A stretch of 60,598 bases of DNA from Davidsoniella eucalypti. Its lineage: Eukaryota; Ascomycota; Sordariomycetes; Microascales; Ceratocystidaceae. This document shows, piece by piece, positions 20,242 to 30,800 of this stretch; within the stretch, counting starts at the first letter, position 1; the number at the start of each line of letters is the position of its first letter. The notes beneath the pieces were generated by a model that was not told where the DNA came from, made no database searches, and was given only the letters and a program-made list of their open reading frames with translations. The stretch covers positions 1 to 60,598 of the forward strand of contig RMBW01000146.1 in NCBI GenBank assembly GCA_004009845.1. The letters are read 5' to 3'. Made by a program: the position numbers and the translations under genes.

Positions 20242-20855
20242 ATTGGAAGCGTCGGCTAGTATTAGCTAGTATATGTACATGTAGCCAATGGGAGAATCCT
20301 GAGATCTTGATTGTTCTAAATGCGAAAAGTGAAAAGTGAGATGGATAGACAACAGAACGTGTATCGAGAACTTCGTCTTGACTTCGCCTGTGAGATAAGT
20401 CCGATGAGGACATCTTCATAGCTCTTTAGCTCCATAAGATTAATGAATTAAAAAAAAAAAGTCCGATGGGGTAGATACAAAGTAGAGTGAAAAGTAGAGT
20501 AAAACAGACAGTAATGACATGTTAAAAAAACGGGCGGAAATTCTTTATGTACACAAATTTGATGCAAGAAAAAAATATAACAAAAAAAGAGGAGGAAAAG
20601 CTCAAAGGAAAAAAAATTAATTCCCCCCTATAAATAAGATATCCAAGAAAATAGAAAAGAAAAAAAGAAAAAAACTCCATGAAAGTAACCCAGAATATAA
20701 ACAAACTATTGAATATGGAAACAAAACTCCGTGTATAGCAGCAAAACAAATATGAAAAAAAGCCTGTAAAATTTAACGAAAAGAGCCATCTCTAATCAAG
20801 ATGATGAGAGATAAAGAAAAGAAAGGCAATTCAAATAACCCCGGATATAAGGGTC
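20242..20855. other. 3' intergenic region between convergent genes
   Basis: Contains micro-retroposon copy 3 (20407-20460) and A-rich sequence, presumably the 3' UTRs of the two converging genes. No ORF of note. Confidence 0.5.
20407..20460 (+). mobile_element. Micro-retroposon copy 3
   Basis: Starts AGGACATCTTCATAGCTC, ends GATTAATGAATTA with an A tail. Target-site duplication AAGTCCGATG at 20397-20406 and 20459-20468 (its AA overlaps the tail). Confidence 0.85.
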
Positions 20856-22359
20856 TTATTCCGGACGGGGCCGCTTAGTTCCGTGCGGGTTGCTTGCCCA
20901 GTCCGGCGGTTGTGAGCCTCCTCCATTGCCTCCACCACCATTGTTGTTGCTGCTGTTATTGATATTTCCTCCGTTTCCGGCTCCGAAGAAGCTCATTGGC
21001 GAAAAGTTCATCGGTGAGAATCCTAAATTCAGTAGTTAGCACATGTGTGTCCCTGATCTCCGTCTTTGGTGCTAGAGAATCACGGTTCGGATAAGTCCAC
21101 TTACCAACCATGGACCCCATAGGTCCTCCCATCGGCCCTCCCATTGGCCCTCCCATTGGTACACCCATCGGCACACCCATCATACCGCCCATCGGCCCAT
21201 TCATAGGGCCTCCCATTGGACCGTTCATTGGCCCCATCATACCCGGACGGGTTCCGTTGTTCATGCCTCCACGGCCTCCACGCATACCCATCATTCCGTT
21301 GGACCGGTTATTAAAACCGCCCTGGTTGTAGCCACCTTGGTTGTAGCCACCTCCCTGGCCACCGTTGAAGCCGTTCTGGTTGAACCCCCCGTTTCCGCCG
21401 TGGTTATTGTTGTTGTTGTTAAAGCGGTTGTAGTTGTTATTGTTGTTCTGCATGTGATGGCCTCTGTTGCCAAAGTTGCCCCGGCCACTACCGTTCGTGT
21501 TATTGTTGTTCATGTTGTTGTTGCGCCAGCCGTTGTTATTGTTGTGTCCACCGTGGTTGTGGTTGTTATGTCCGTGGTTGTTATAGTTATTGCCGCCGTT
21601 GTTTTGCATGCCAGTATTGCCACCCATGGTGTTCATACCATTACCGCTGCCATTACCGCCACTGCTCATATTGCTGTTTCGATCGTGGGGGCCACCTGGA
21701 ACCCGATTGGCCATACCATCTTTCTGGTTGTTGCGTAAGCCGTCCTTGGGGCGTGTGCGATATGGGTTCGAAAGAGGGTTCGAATATACGACGGTGAAAT
21801 GTTTATGCGCGGCTGGCGCCGTCGAAGAGTTGCGCAGGCTATCGATGTGCTGTTTAAATGTCGTAGCGGCTTCTGTTGTTGCGAATTCGACATAAACTTG
21901 ACTATGGACATGATGAAGATGTTAGTCGCGACTCTTAGTCCACCATATCTCTTAGTCCACCATATGTCTATCTTAGTGGGCTTTTTTGTAGATATACGCT
22001 AGATATACGCACCCTTTGCTCTTGCCATTGACTTTGTGCTCGCTAAAGGTCAAGTCCTTTAAAGCATCCTCACTGCCCACAGCTCTGGCCCAGCCGCGCA
22101 CATCGTCATCTGTGTTCCACCAATTGAGGTCTGAGACAACAACAGCAGTGGTGGCCGTCGGGTCGGTGTCTGGCTTCTTGGGTATGTTCGGCTTAGAAGC
22201 TACGCCATCGGCAACAGAGCCGCTCTGCGACTGCGCTTGATTCTGGTTGCCACCGTGGTCGTCGTCGTGCATGGTCTCGTCGGCAGTGTGGCTGCCGGTC
22301 TTGCTGCCACTGTCTTGGGCATCGCCGTAGATATCGATGTCAAGATTCTCCTCTTCCAT
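20856..22359 (-). CDS. RRM protein, CFIm68/CPSF6-like, Asn/Gly-rich
   Basis: Exons 22359-22013, 21901-21105 and 21022-20856, 436 residues; donors GTGCGT and GTAAGT, acceptors CATAG and TTTAG, phases consistent. An acidic N-terminus (MEEENLDIDIYGDAQ) precedes one RNA recognition motif at about 71-140 (AVVVSDLNWWNTDDDVRGWA, SKGQVYVEFAT). The DLNWWNTDDD form of RNP2 is typical of cleavage factor I 68-kDa/CPSF6-type proteins that help choose poly(A) sites. Then come an Asn/Gly-rich prion-like stretch (about 185-300), repeated MGGPMGGP/MNGPMGG units (about 315-360) and a conserved PDWASNPHGTKRPRPE terminus. Nuclear mRNA 3'-end processing is the likely role. The RRM is firm, the exact orthology less so. 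Confidence 0.85.
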
Positions 22360-23929
22360 TGCGTCGATAGTCGCGTCAATTTACTGTCGTACAGATAGAG
22401 TAGAGCGAAATTTACTGTCGTACAGTAGAGCGAAAGAAGGGAATATTTTTATGTATATCGCTCGCTCAACCGCGATGCTAATTTCTTTCCTTTTTTTTCG
22501 GGGATGTTGCTGTATTCCTGGAAGTCGTCGAAAGCGAAGAGCTTGTTTGTGACTAGTAGTAGAACACTGGAAATGTTAATATATCGCTGCTATGGTCTGA
22601 TAACGAGTGTATTGAGAAATAGGCAACCGTTATGTCAACCGTTATGTTCTTCATAGAACACAAAAAAGACAAGACAATGTGGGTGTGAAGAAGAAAAAAA
22701 ACGGAAAGAGAATACAACGGAGAAGGAAAATTCTAAGTAGCGAAAGAGATGGTCCTGTAGAAGCTGAATACAAGCAATTTTCGGCACCCCGTATCGTCCC
22801 TGACTAAGATTGAGCTTATGGTTCTGGTTATGGCTCGGCTGTTTTGCTACTAGGACTTGCAAACGCAGGGCCGGATCACTCACTGCTACCTTTGTGCCTG
22901 ACGCAGCCGGCTCTGGACAGGCCGAGAAAAGATGGTAGCGCAGAGCAAAAACACATACAAGCCCAGCAGGTATCAAGGGCTATCAAGGGCCAGGGTCAGA
23001 GGCCTGGGACATCTAGGACATGGGGTCTCTTTCGACATAAAGGGATTGATGTTGATGACAGGAGAAAAGAAGAAGGAGGTGGAAATGGGAATAAGCGATG
23101 AATGCGCCAGGCGATTGATCGCAAGGCACATGTCACGACTCAAGGACAAGAGTGTGTGTAGTAAGATTGTGTGTAGTAAGAGTGTGTGTAGTGGGATACA
23201 GCGCCTCCCGTACAGGCTGTAGGCAAACAGTGTGACATACAGTAGATACCAACAGGTAGTTGACACAGTCAGTCGTAATTGACACAGTCAATCGCAGTGT
23301 TCTGCTTCGCGACACGTGAAAATTGTATGGTGAGCGGCGACAATAGGCGTTATATTGACGCTGCCTTTGCCCTGTCAATAGAAGCAAGGGTCCGGTCAAT
23401 TGCAGATAGAGAAGGCCGTGATAACACAGCACAGAATCGCCATATAGAGATGAAAAGGACAGAATATAGAGATGAAAAGGACAGAATATAGAGACCGAGA
23501 TGCGCCGATACAATCGATGCGACTTTGATGATGGTTTCTAGAATGGAAAACGCGAGACGAGGGATGGACTTGGAATTCTAGGATCGAGAGCCGAATGCGG
23601 ATCTTGCAGCTGTCGGCAATTGATTGAGCAAGCAAGATTCAGGAACAAATGGAAATCCTTACTGGCGATTTTAGAGCTATGGCGACTTCGCGATGGCGAT
23701 TTCTGTCGCAATTTCGTGATGCAGCGCAATAAAAAAATTGATAGCCTCGAAGTTAGAGTAGCAATTTGGTAATTCATATCAAAGCTTTAGACTTTGGAGA
23801 AAATATTATAGAAAGTAATACAGCTTAAAATGTTCATGGTCTACTAAATTGAGCACTATAACTTATTAGTGCCAATAACCCTAAGAAATGACATATCACA
23901 TGACCACTAGCTTTTTCAAACCCTGCTAC
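22360..23929. other. Intergenic, no gene recognised
   Basis: Contains short tandem motifs: GTGTGTAGTAAGA repeats at about 23154-23200 and a duplicated AGAGATGAAAAGGACAGAAT at 23445-23490. Several open frames overlap on both strands without domain similarity. Confidence 0.45.
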
Positions 23930-23942
23930 CCAAGGAAAACTT

Positions 23943-23970
23943 TTTTTTTTTATTCATTTATCTTATGGAG
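23943..23970 (-). mobile_element. Micro-retroposon copy 4 (5'-truncated)
   Basis: 28 bp: T run, then ATTCATTTATCTTATGGAG. Perfect 13-bp target-site duplication CCAAGGAAAACTT at 23930-23942 and 23971-23983. Confidence 0.8.
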
Positions 23971-24497
23971 CCAAGGAAAACTTGAAGTTATGCCATAGTC
24001 TAAAATTTTAGAGCCTGATCATATTAGCTTTTAATGCTTGCTGCCTAACTTCCTACAGACGACAAGATAAACTATAGCTATGGGCTAATTAACCTATGAA
24101 TTAACCTATTACATTAATTCCCTTGTCAAAGTACTATATTTGGGGGTCCCCTTATAAAAAAAAAAAAAAAAAAAAGAGGTTGCATTTATATTAAATAGCT
24201 AACTACCTCTTAAAAAAAAAAACCCTCTTTATATCCACTAGGTATTATGTATTCATGTATTCTAACATTTGCCTCTCCATTATGTTCTCACCTCAAGTAA
24301 CCCCAAAATAAAATAAAACCAAGAATTGCCCACTAAACACATCTGAATGGCTTACTATTCTCTATATATCAAGCTAGAAATCTCGCTATGCCTACGAAAA
24401 AAAAATCCGTAGGAGATGCTGTAAATGGCTGCTAGTGTCGGTATACCACAATGCGGTATTGCAATGATTGTTCTTCCCCGGGTTTGCTGAATGTGAT

Positions 24498-24540
24498 TTT
24501 ATTTTTATTTTTTTATAATTCATTTATCTTATGGAGCTAA
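24498..24540 (-). mobile_element. Micro-retroposon copy 5
   Basis: T-rich tail followed by ATAATTCATTTATCTTATGG and AGCT, flanked by AATGTGAT at 24490-24497 and 24541-24548. Confidence 0.7.
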
Positions 24541-24569
24541 AATGTGATGAGCTTTAGTAAAATAATAAA

Positions 24570-24600
24570 TTTTTTTTTTAATTAATTTATCTTATGGAGC
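24570..24600 (-). mobile_element. Micro-retroposon copy 6
   Basis: T run then AATTAATTTATCTTATGGAG, only 30 bp from copy 5 and in the same orientation. The flanking duplication is short or lost. Confidence 0.55.
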
Positions 24601-24683
24601 TAAAATGTGGTAATTTAGATGTTTACCAAAGATGAAAGGGCCATTCATTATTCATTACTACTCACGCTAGCAAACTCCGACTT

Positions 24684-24740
24684 TAACATCTTCATAGCTC
24701 TATAGCTCCATAAGATTAATGAATTAAGAAAAAAAAAAAA
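24684..24740 (+). mobile_element. Micro-retroposon copy 7
   Basis: AACATCTTCATAGCTC to GATTAATGAATTAAG with a long A tail. Target-site duplication AAACTCCGACTT at 24672-24683 and 24738-24749. Confidence 0.85.
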
Positions 24741-25135
24741 CTCCGACTTGGATAGACTCATGGAAGACTCATGCTCGATAACCAGCGAATTTCGTCCGTT
24801 GAATGTATTTCGCATCAAGACGAGCCATGTTTTGCCTGCTTTGGCTCTGCATCCACTTCATGCGAAAAACCTGTCTATATCCAAACGCTACTTTTTTAAG
24901 AGATTCATTGATGAGTGGTGGTCATATTGGAATGGCTGAATTCAATAAACAACAATCCCGCATGAAGAATACTTTCCAACTCAGGTTTCCTTTCCTTTCG
25001 GAACATCTTGTATGCTGTAAATCGGACATCTTTATCATTCACCATTGCGGGAACTCTTTTGTCAGGCAAGTTCTCCTTCCACGGACTTTCTGAATGCATT
25101 TCAAGGTGTTGTGTCGAAGCTACAGAGGTTTCCTT

Positions 25136-25182
25136 TTTTCTTTCTTTTTTTTTCTTTAATTCATTTATCTTATGGAGCTATA
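25136..25182 (-). mobile_element. Micro-retroposon copy 8
   Basis: Pyrimidine tail, then TTAATTCATTTATCTTATGG and AGCTAT. Target-site duplication AGAGGTTTCCTTT at 25123-25135 and 25183-25195. Confidence 0.8.
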
Positions 25183-25324
25183 GAGAGGTTTCCTTTATAT
25201 GGTATCCCTTTGACTTATATTGAGATGCTCAACTATTAGCCCATGTCCTGACTGATGAAACAGTTCCGTCATGGTCTTGGGTGCATCAGGTCTAGACTCT
25301 CGGCATCGAATTCTCTCCTGTGCC

Positions 25325-25440
25325 TGATTATATCGGACAGGACGGTGCATCAAAGACGACAAATGTTAAAAAAGAAACCAGAATGGACAGCAGCAGTGGG
25401 AACATGTGCTGGTCGCTTTTAAAACCCCACGACGAAGGAA
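25325..25440 (-). repeat. Dispersed repeat family F, copy 3 (short)
   Basis: The reverse complement contains AGCGACCAGCACATGTTCCC, GCTGTCCATTCTGG and TTTGTCGTCTTTGATGCACC, aligning with 3757-3860. Confidence 0.6.
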
Positions 25441-25469
25441 AGATTTGTCTTTGGACGGCGGGGAGGCGC

Positions 25470-26640
25470 TCGAACTCAAAGGCACCACGAGCATCAACAG
25501 CTCGGCGGTAGACCCAGTTGATGATGCGAGTAATGAGACAAGAAATGATGAGAAACCTGGTGATGGGAGTAAAGTACAGTTGATATCGGTGTCCATTTAC
25601 TACTTTGTATACTCTTTCATTGGCTATGACTAGGCTATTTCATATCGTCGGGATTGATAGAACTCGTGGTTCAAAAATAGCCATAAGCATCTGAACAAGG
25701 TGATCTCAACTTGTGAGCCATGCTTTGATCACGAATTGCCAGGCCGGCTTGAATCTCATCAACTGATGATACTTTGTATGGCATGGAGAAAGTCACCAGC
25801 ATACTACAAAACTACAAATGAACCTGGATACAGACAATTTTGATTACGTTTATTCATTTTTCTGCTTGGTTGGCGTTTTCATGTCTGTTCTTGACTTGTT
25901 AGTCAATGAATGTCAACTATTGACGCTTCCACCACGTCCTCCTTGTCGGTCAATGTTCAATGAAATGTCAACTATTGTTGCTTCCACCGCGTCCTCGTCG
26001 GTCAATGGAATGCTTTGGACTACCAGGCGGTTCTTGCTTTGGAGGGCCAAGATTTCGCTCAATGTCAAGGTTGGAATATAACATCACAAGGGGTTTTTAT
26101 CTTCCGAGGTTTCTAAAGCATAATTCGCTTACAATTTGTGATCAGCTTGTTCAGTTGCTTATGGCAGTTTTTGAACCACGAGTTCTATTAATCCTGAAGA
26201 TATGAAATAGCCTGATCATGGTCAATGAGACTGTATATAAAGTATCAAATGGACACCGATACCAACTGTACTTCACTTCCATTATCAGGTTTCTCATCAT
26301 CATCTCTTCTCTCATTACTCCGGCATCACCAAATTTTGCATCATCCATTCTTTAACTTTCACAATCCACATTCATCACACCTTCAGATCTGTTCATAACT
26401 TCAACCAACCGCCGCCATGCGTCCTACTCTCACTGCTACTGTTATGGCCCTTCCGGCTTTGGTTCCTCGTGGCAAGCCTACGTTGACCATTGATACCACC
26501 CATCTCGAGACCAACTGGGCCTGTCACGGAGCTGTTGATGCTCGCAACAATGAGCGTTCTCCCGGCACGACTGCTCGCCCCTTCTATCTCCGATCCGTTG
26601 ATGCTCGTGGAGAGCGTGATCCCGGCACATCTATTCCTCC
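25470..26640. repeat. Imperfect inverted duplication around a small ORF
   Basis: The reverse complement of about 25471-25720 aligns with 26115-26560. Shared landmarks: TTGTTCAG.TGCTTATGGC, TTTTTGAACCACGAGTTCTA, GATATGAAATAGCCT, AAATGGACACCGATA, CAGGTTTCTCATCAT, CTCATTACTC, and GAGCTGTTGATGCTCG. The left arm lacks about 200 bp present in the right arm, including the start of the ORF at 26417. The arms are separated by about 400 bp. Confidence 0.75.
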
Positions 26641-26737
26641 CATGCAGACCGAGGAGTTCACCATTCGACTTCAGAGAGGTCAACTGAGAATAAAACAGGA
26701 TAATGTAGGAAATTTAAAAAAATACATAACTAGTTAA
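26417..26737 (+). CDS. Putative small secreted-like protein of unknown function
   Basis: A 106-codon ORF. The upstream DNA looks like a real fungal promoter: TATATAAAG at about 26233, a long CT/CA-rich leader, and an ACCGCCGCC context before the ATG. The N-terminus MRPTLTATVMALPALVPRG is moderately hydrophobic and could be a weak or decayed signal peptide. The body carries two similar segments, GAVDARNNERSPGT and RSVDARGERDPGT. No family recognised. The C-terminal 20 codons are A-rich and may be readthrough after a lost stop or splice site. The left arm of the inverted duplication holds a deleted copy. It may be a pseudogene of a secreted peptide or effector; expression evidence would decide. 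Confidence 0.35.
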   Translation: MRPTLTATVMALPALVPRGKPTLTIDTTHLETNWACHGAVDARNNERSPGTTARPFYLRSVDARGERDPGTSIPPMQTEEFTIRLQRGQLRIKQDNVGNLKKYITS

Positions 26738-27333
26738 CTAACGGAAATAAACAACGATTAAACCGTCAGGAATATGAAAAGGAAAAGAAAAAAAAACCAA
26801 GGACAGGGAACGATACGAAACGAAATAAACCAAAAAAATACAAAGTAAGAAACATAAAAGTAAAAAATCGAAAATAATTAAAACGTCCAACAGATAGAAT
26901 AGAAAACAAAGAAACAAGCAATAAAGAAGAAATCTCAAAAAAAAAAAAAAAACTAACTACTAAAAAAAAAACCACGATTGTAAGTTTCAAAGCAAAAAAT
27001 ATTCCTCCCATACTTGTTTTCATACAATTTGAAAACAAAACAAATCGAAACTATCGAGTCCAGTTGGTAAACACCCATTTTACAAAAAATGGCTTTCTCG
27101 ATCTTCTCCCCTCATTTTATATCATCATCTTTGATCTTCCAAGCTCTTCACGCCGGTCATGATATCTTCATCATCAATCTCTAATCTCATGTCGTCTTCG
27201 CGTCTCTTCGTTGTCTATAGTTATTAAAACAAAAGGTGACCTCCCATACTCGCTCTGGACCTATTACGGCTAGCAGATGAAAATAGAGAGGCGAGTCGAC
27301 CTCGACAATGACGCGCCGGTCTCGGACGAGAGC
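26738..27333. other. A-rich intergenic DNA
   Basis: 3' side of the glutamine-rich gene. No gene seen. Confidence 0.5.
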
Positions 27334-27780
27334 TCAAGAAGCTGGCCCGGAAGTAGTTGATGCTGGCAACTGGGGATTGCTAACAGATGGCCTCGCGCTG
27401 GAAGCAGAAGCAGAGGCAGAGGCAGAGGCAGAGGCAGAGGCAGAACCAGAAGCCGAAGCTGAGGTAGTCGGTGGCATCATGGCAGTGCTCCCGTAGGCAA
27501 AGGCAGCGGCAGCCTGCATCATAGCTCCTGACTGCGGCTGGGTCTGGGACGTCATGTCTAGTGGGTACGACACCCAGTTATGGGCCGTGCCCTGTAAGAA
27601 TCGCGGACGGTTACTGACCGTGGGCTGTTGAGCATCAGGGGCCGGCGCCCCGATGATAGAAGCTGGCGGGGCTCCGGTCTGCTGAAGCCTGAGTTGTTCT
27701 TGTTCGTTGGGGACTTGCGGCGTGGTAACAGCCGGCCCAGAGTGGTTGAGACTTATCGAGCCGCGGTTGGCTATAAACTG

Positions 27781-27811
<31 letters not shown>

Positions 27812-30800
27812 AAGAGTTGTTGATCTGCCGGCATCTGAGCGGCGTTAAAGACAGTAAAAGCCTCGTTGTCCCGCCGAGTCTGTACTTCAAAGTTTTGTAG
27901 CACCTGCATGTTTGGCATCGAGTAAAAGCCGTTCTGAATCAGCCCAGGAGAATTCTGCTGCATCTGCTGGAATTGTTGCAACTGTTGGAATTGCTGCAAC
28001 TGTTGTTGTTGTTGTTGTTGCTGCTGCAGCTGTTGCTGTTGCAGCTGCTGCTGTTGTATCTGCTGCTGTTGTATCTGCTGTTGCTGTATCTGCTGTTGTT
28101 GTATCTGCTGCTGTTGCATCTGCTGTTGCATCTGCTGTTGCTGCTGCTGTTGCTGCTGCTGCTGTAAGCCGGTCGGATAGGTTATAGGGTAACCATTCTG
28201 GTCACCAGTATGTCGACGCTTTGCCACCGGGCCTTGGGAATCAGGGTTGAAGCCATCACGCTCCGAAACGGTGCGAGTGACTCCGCGTCGTTGGCTGGCC
28301 ATGAACTGCGTGTCTCCAAGGCCCATCGTGGTGTTCAATCCCGGAGCCATGCCGGCTTGCATTCCTATCTGCATACCGGGGTGCATGCCAGGGCTCATGT
28401 TCAGGTTCACCGCAGAGTTTATCGGTATTCCCATGGGCGGCGCTGCTGTCGGGTGTGTACCAAGGCTGTTGTGGCCTACCACGCTGTTGCCAGCATTACC
28501 ATGGACCATAACTCCGCCACCAGCCGGCATCTGCGGGTGATAGAAGGACTGAAAAGGAGCAGCTGAAAATTCAGATGGGGGAAAGGCACCACCCATCGGA
28601 TCAGTATACAGGGAGGCTATATTCTGTGGCTGCATAGGCGGTTGCATAGGCGGTTGCATAGGTTGCTGTATAGACTGTTGCTGTATAGACTGTTGCAACT
28701 GCTGCTGTTGTTCCCGTGCAGCCTTTCGTTTCTGATGCATCAACAGCATCTGTTCTTGCATGTGCCGTGTCTTTTCAAACGCTGAAGGCTCTTCATCTTT
28801 GTGGACGTTTTGCTTGGGCATGTGTTGTCGTGGAATGTTTGGATTCTGGCTAGCCTGGCCTTGGCCTTGCGGGTGTTGCCAGCTCGACATGTGATATGAC
28901 GAGGCCGGACCAGGGCCGGAACCAGTCATAGACGATGACACCAAACCCGCCGAGCTGTGGTTGGTTCCGCCCACGGTTCCAGTTTTGGATGCGCCTGGGG
29001 CGGCTGTTGATGCGGGAGGCCATTGCGGCGGAGGTGGCGGAGGTGGCACGGAAGAACTAGAAGCAAAAGTAGTGACACCTGGGATTTGCTGCATATATTG
29101 GCTCTGGTTGCGAGGGGCTACCATCTGCTGAAGCTGGATTTGAGCTTGAGCTCGTTGCATCTGGGCCTGAGCATGCGCCTGTTCGATCTGTGCCTGGGCC
29201 TGTAGCACGTTTTGTGTGTGGGATTGGTTTTGCGCTCGATTTGTCTGCCTAGGCGAAGAAGGAGCGTTGGATTGCCGAGACCGAGGCCGAGGTTGCGAAT
29301 GGCTCTGTTGGCCTGAATCTTTGCTACCACTGCCGCTATTTGTATTGGCATTTGCGTTTGCATTCGCATTAGGGTTCAGATTTATATTAGAGCCTGCCAG
29401 TGGGTGGCCATCGGGGAACTTGCGATGTCTGAGCTGTGGATGGGCAACAAAGATTGCCTGGGGATGCAAGGCCTGCATGTGCTGGAGGTTTTGCTGCAGT
29501 TGACGAGACGGAATAACAGGCTCATCTTCCAGGTCCTGCTGTGGCTGCTGTCGTGGCTGCTGTCGTGACTGCCGCCGCGACTGCCGCCGTGACCGCGGCC
29601 GTTGCAAAGGAGCACTCGAACCCGGGTTGGTCGGCGCGCCTCCGGTCGGGCTACGGCGCGGCGTCGGATGCTCCGGGCGTTGAATAGAGACTACGGAGCT
29701 TGAAGAAGGAGACCGCGGCGCTGCTTCCGGTGAATTTGGACTGTCACTTGATTCTTCCAGCGGCAGTTCAAGCGGCATCTGTTGCGGCTGAGCCTGTCTC
29801 TGGTTGGCCCGAGGCTGTATCAAAGGAGGTTCTTGCTGCAGTTTCTGTTGTCTTTGCTGTTGCTGATTTTGCGTTTGCGCTCGCGATCTGTCCAACTTTT
29901 CCCTAGTACGTTTGATGGTTTCAGGATCGCCTTGGAGGATAGCCTCGAGGTCTTTCTCGTTCACGACCATACAACTAGATGAGGCCGATGGATCCCCTGT
30001 TGTTTGCGAGTTTGCCGATCCCCGATCGGTGGAAGACGGGGAAGCATCCGAAAAAGACGCCTGAAGCTGCTGTTGCAGTCCTGCCGAGCTATCAGATGGC
30101 GACGAGGCATCAGTCAAGCCGTGGGACGAAGTACTACTATCCATGTTGGGAGTATCCCTACTGGTGTTCATATCCATGCCTCTGCCTGTGGGCGTCCAGT
30201 TGCCTCCGCCTCGCACTCTTCCCCTGCCCCGGCCTCTACCTCCTCCTACGATATTGTTTCTGTCGAAGGAAGAGGAGGGTCCAGCGGCGGGGTTTGGGAC
30301 AATTCTAGATAGAGTGGGGGGAACCGGGGCCGCGCCACGAGAACCTAGGCCATGGCTCCGCAGCAGATGCCGGGGTTGAGTATCCGGCGAGTTTTCATTA
30401 GAAGATGGGTGCTGGTAAATTTTATCGTACATGCTACTATTCGTGTCTCCCTTGCCAGACGACTTCGAAGTCGTAGTCGAACCTTCTTGGTTCCGAGAAC
30501 CAGTTCCGGTCTGGTTTGAGTTGAGGCTACCAATCCCGCCAGCGCCGGAGCCGGGGCCGGAGCCGGAGCCGGGACCGGGACCAGCAGCAGCAGAAGAATG
30601 GTCTGCGACTGGCTGTTGTGCGTTGCCAGAAGACGGCTGAGTCGCGATTTCGTTGCCATTGACACCAGTAGAGAAGGTTATGTAGGTAGGAGCGTTGTTC
30701 GAAGAGGAACCCATGCCTAGTATTTGTTGCTGCTGCTGCTGTTGCAAGTCCATCGCGCCGCCAGTAACGCCTAGATTGGCGGAGATAGAAGCGGTAACGG

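Noticed and set aside
21337..21738. 133-codon Val/Ala-rich plus-strand ORF
   Set aside because: Antisense of the Asn/Gly-rich repeat region of the RRM protein gene.
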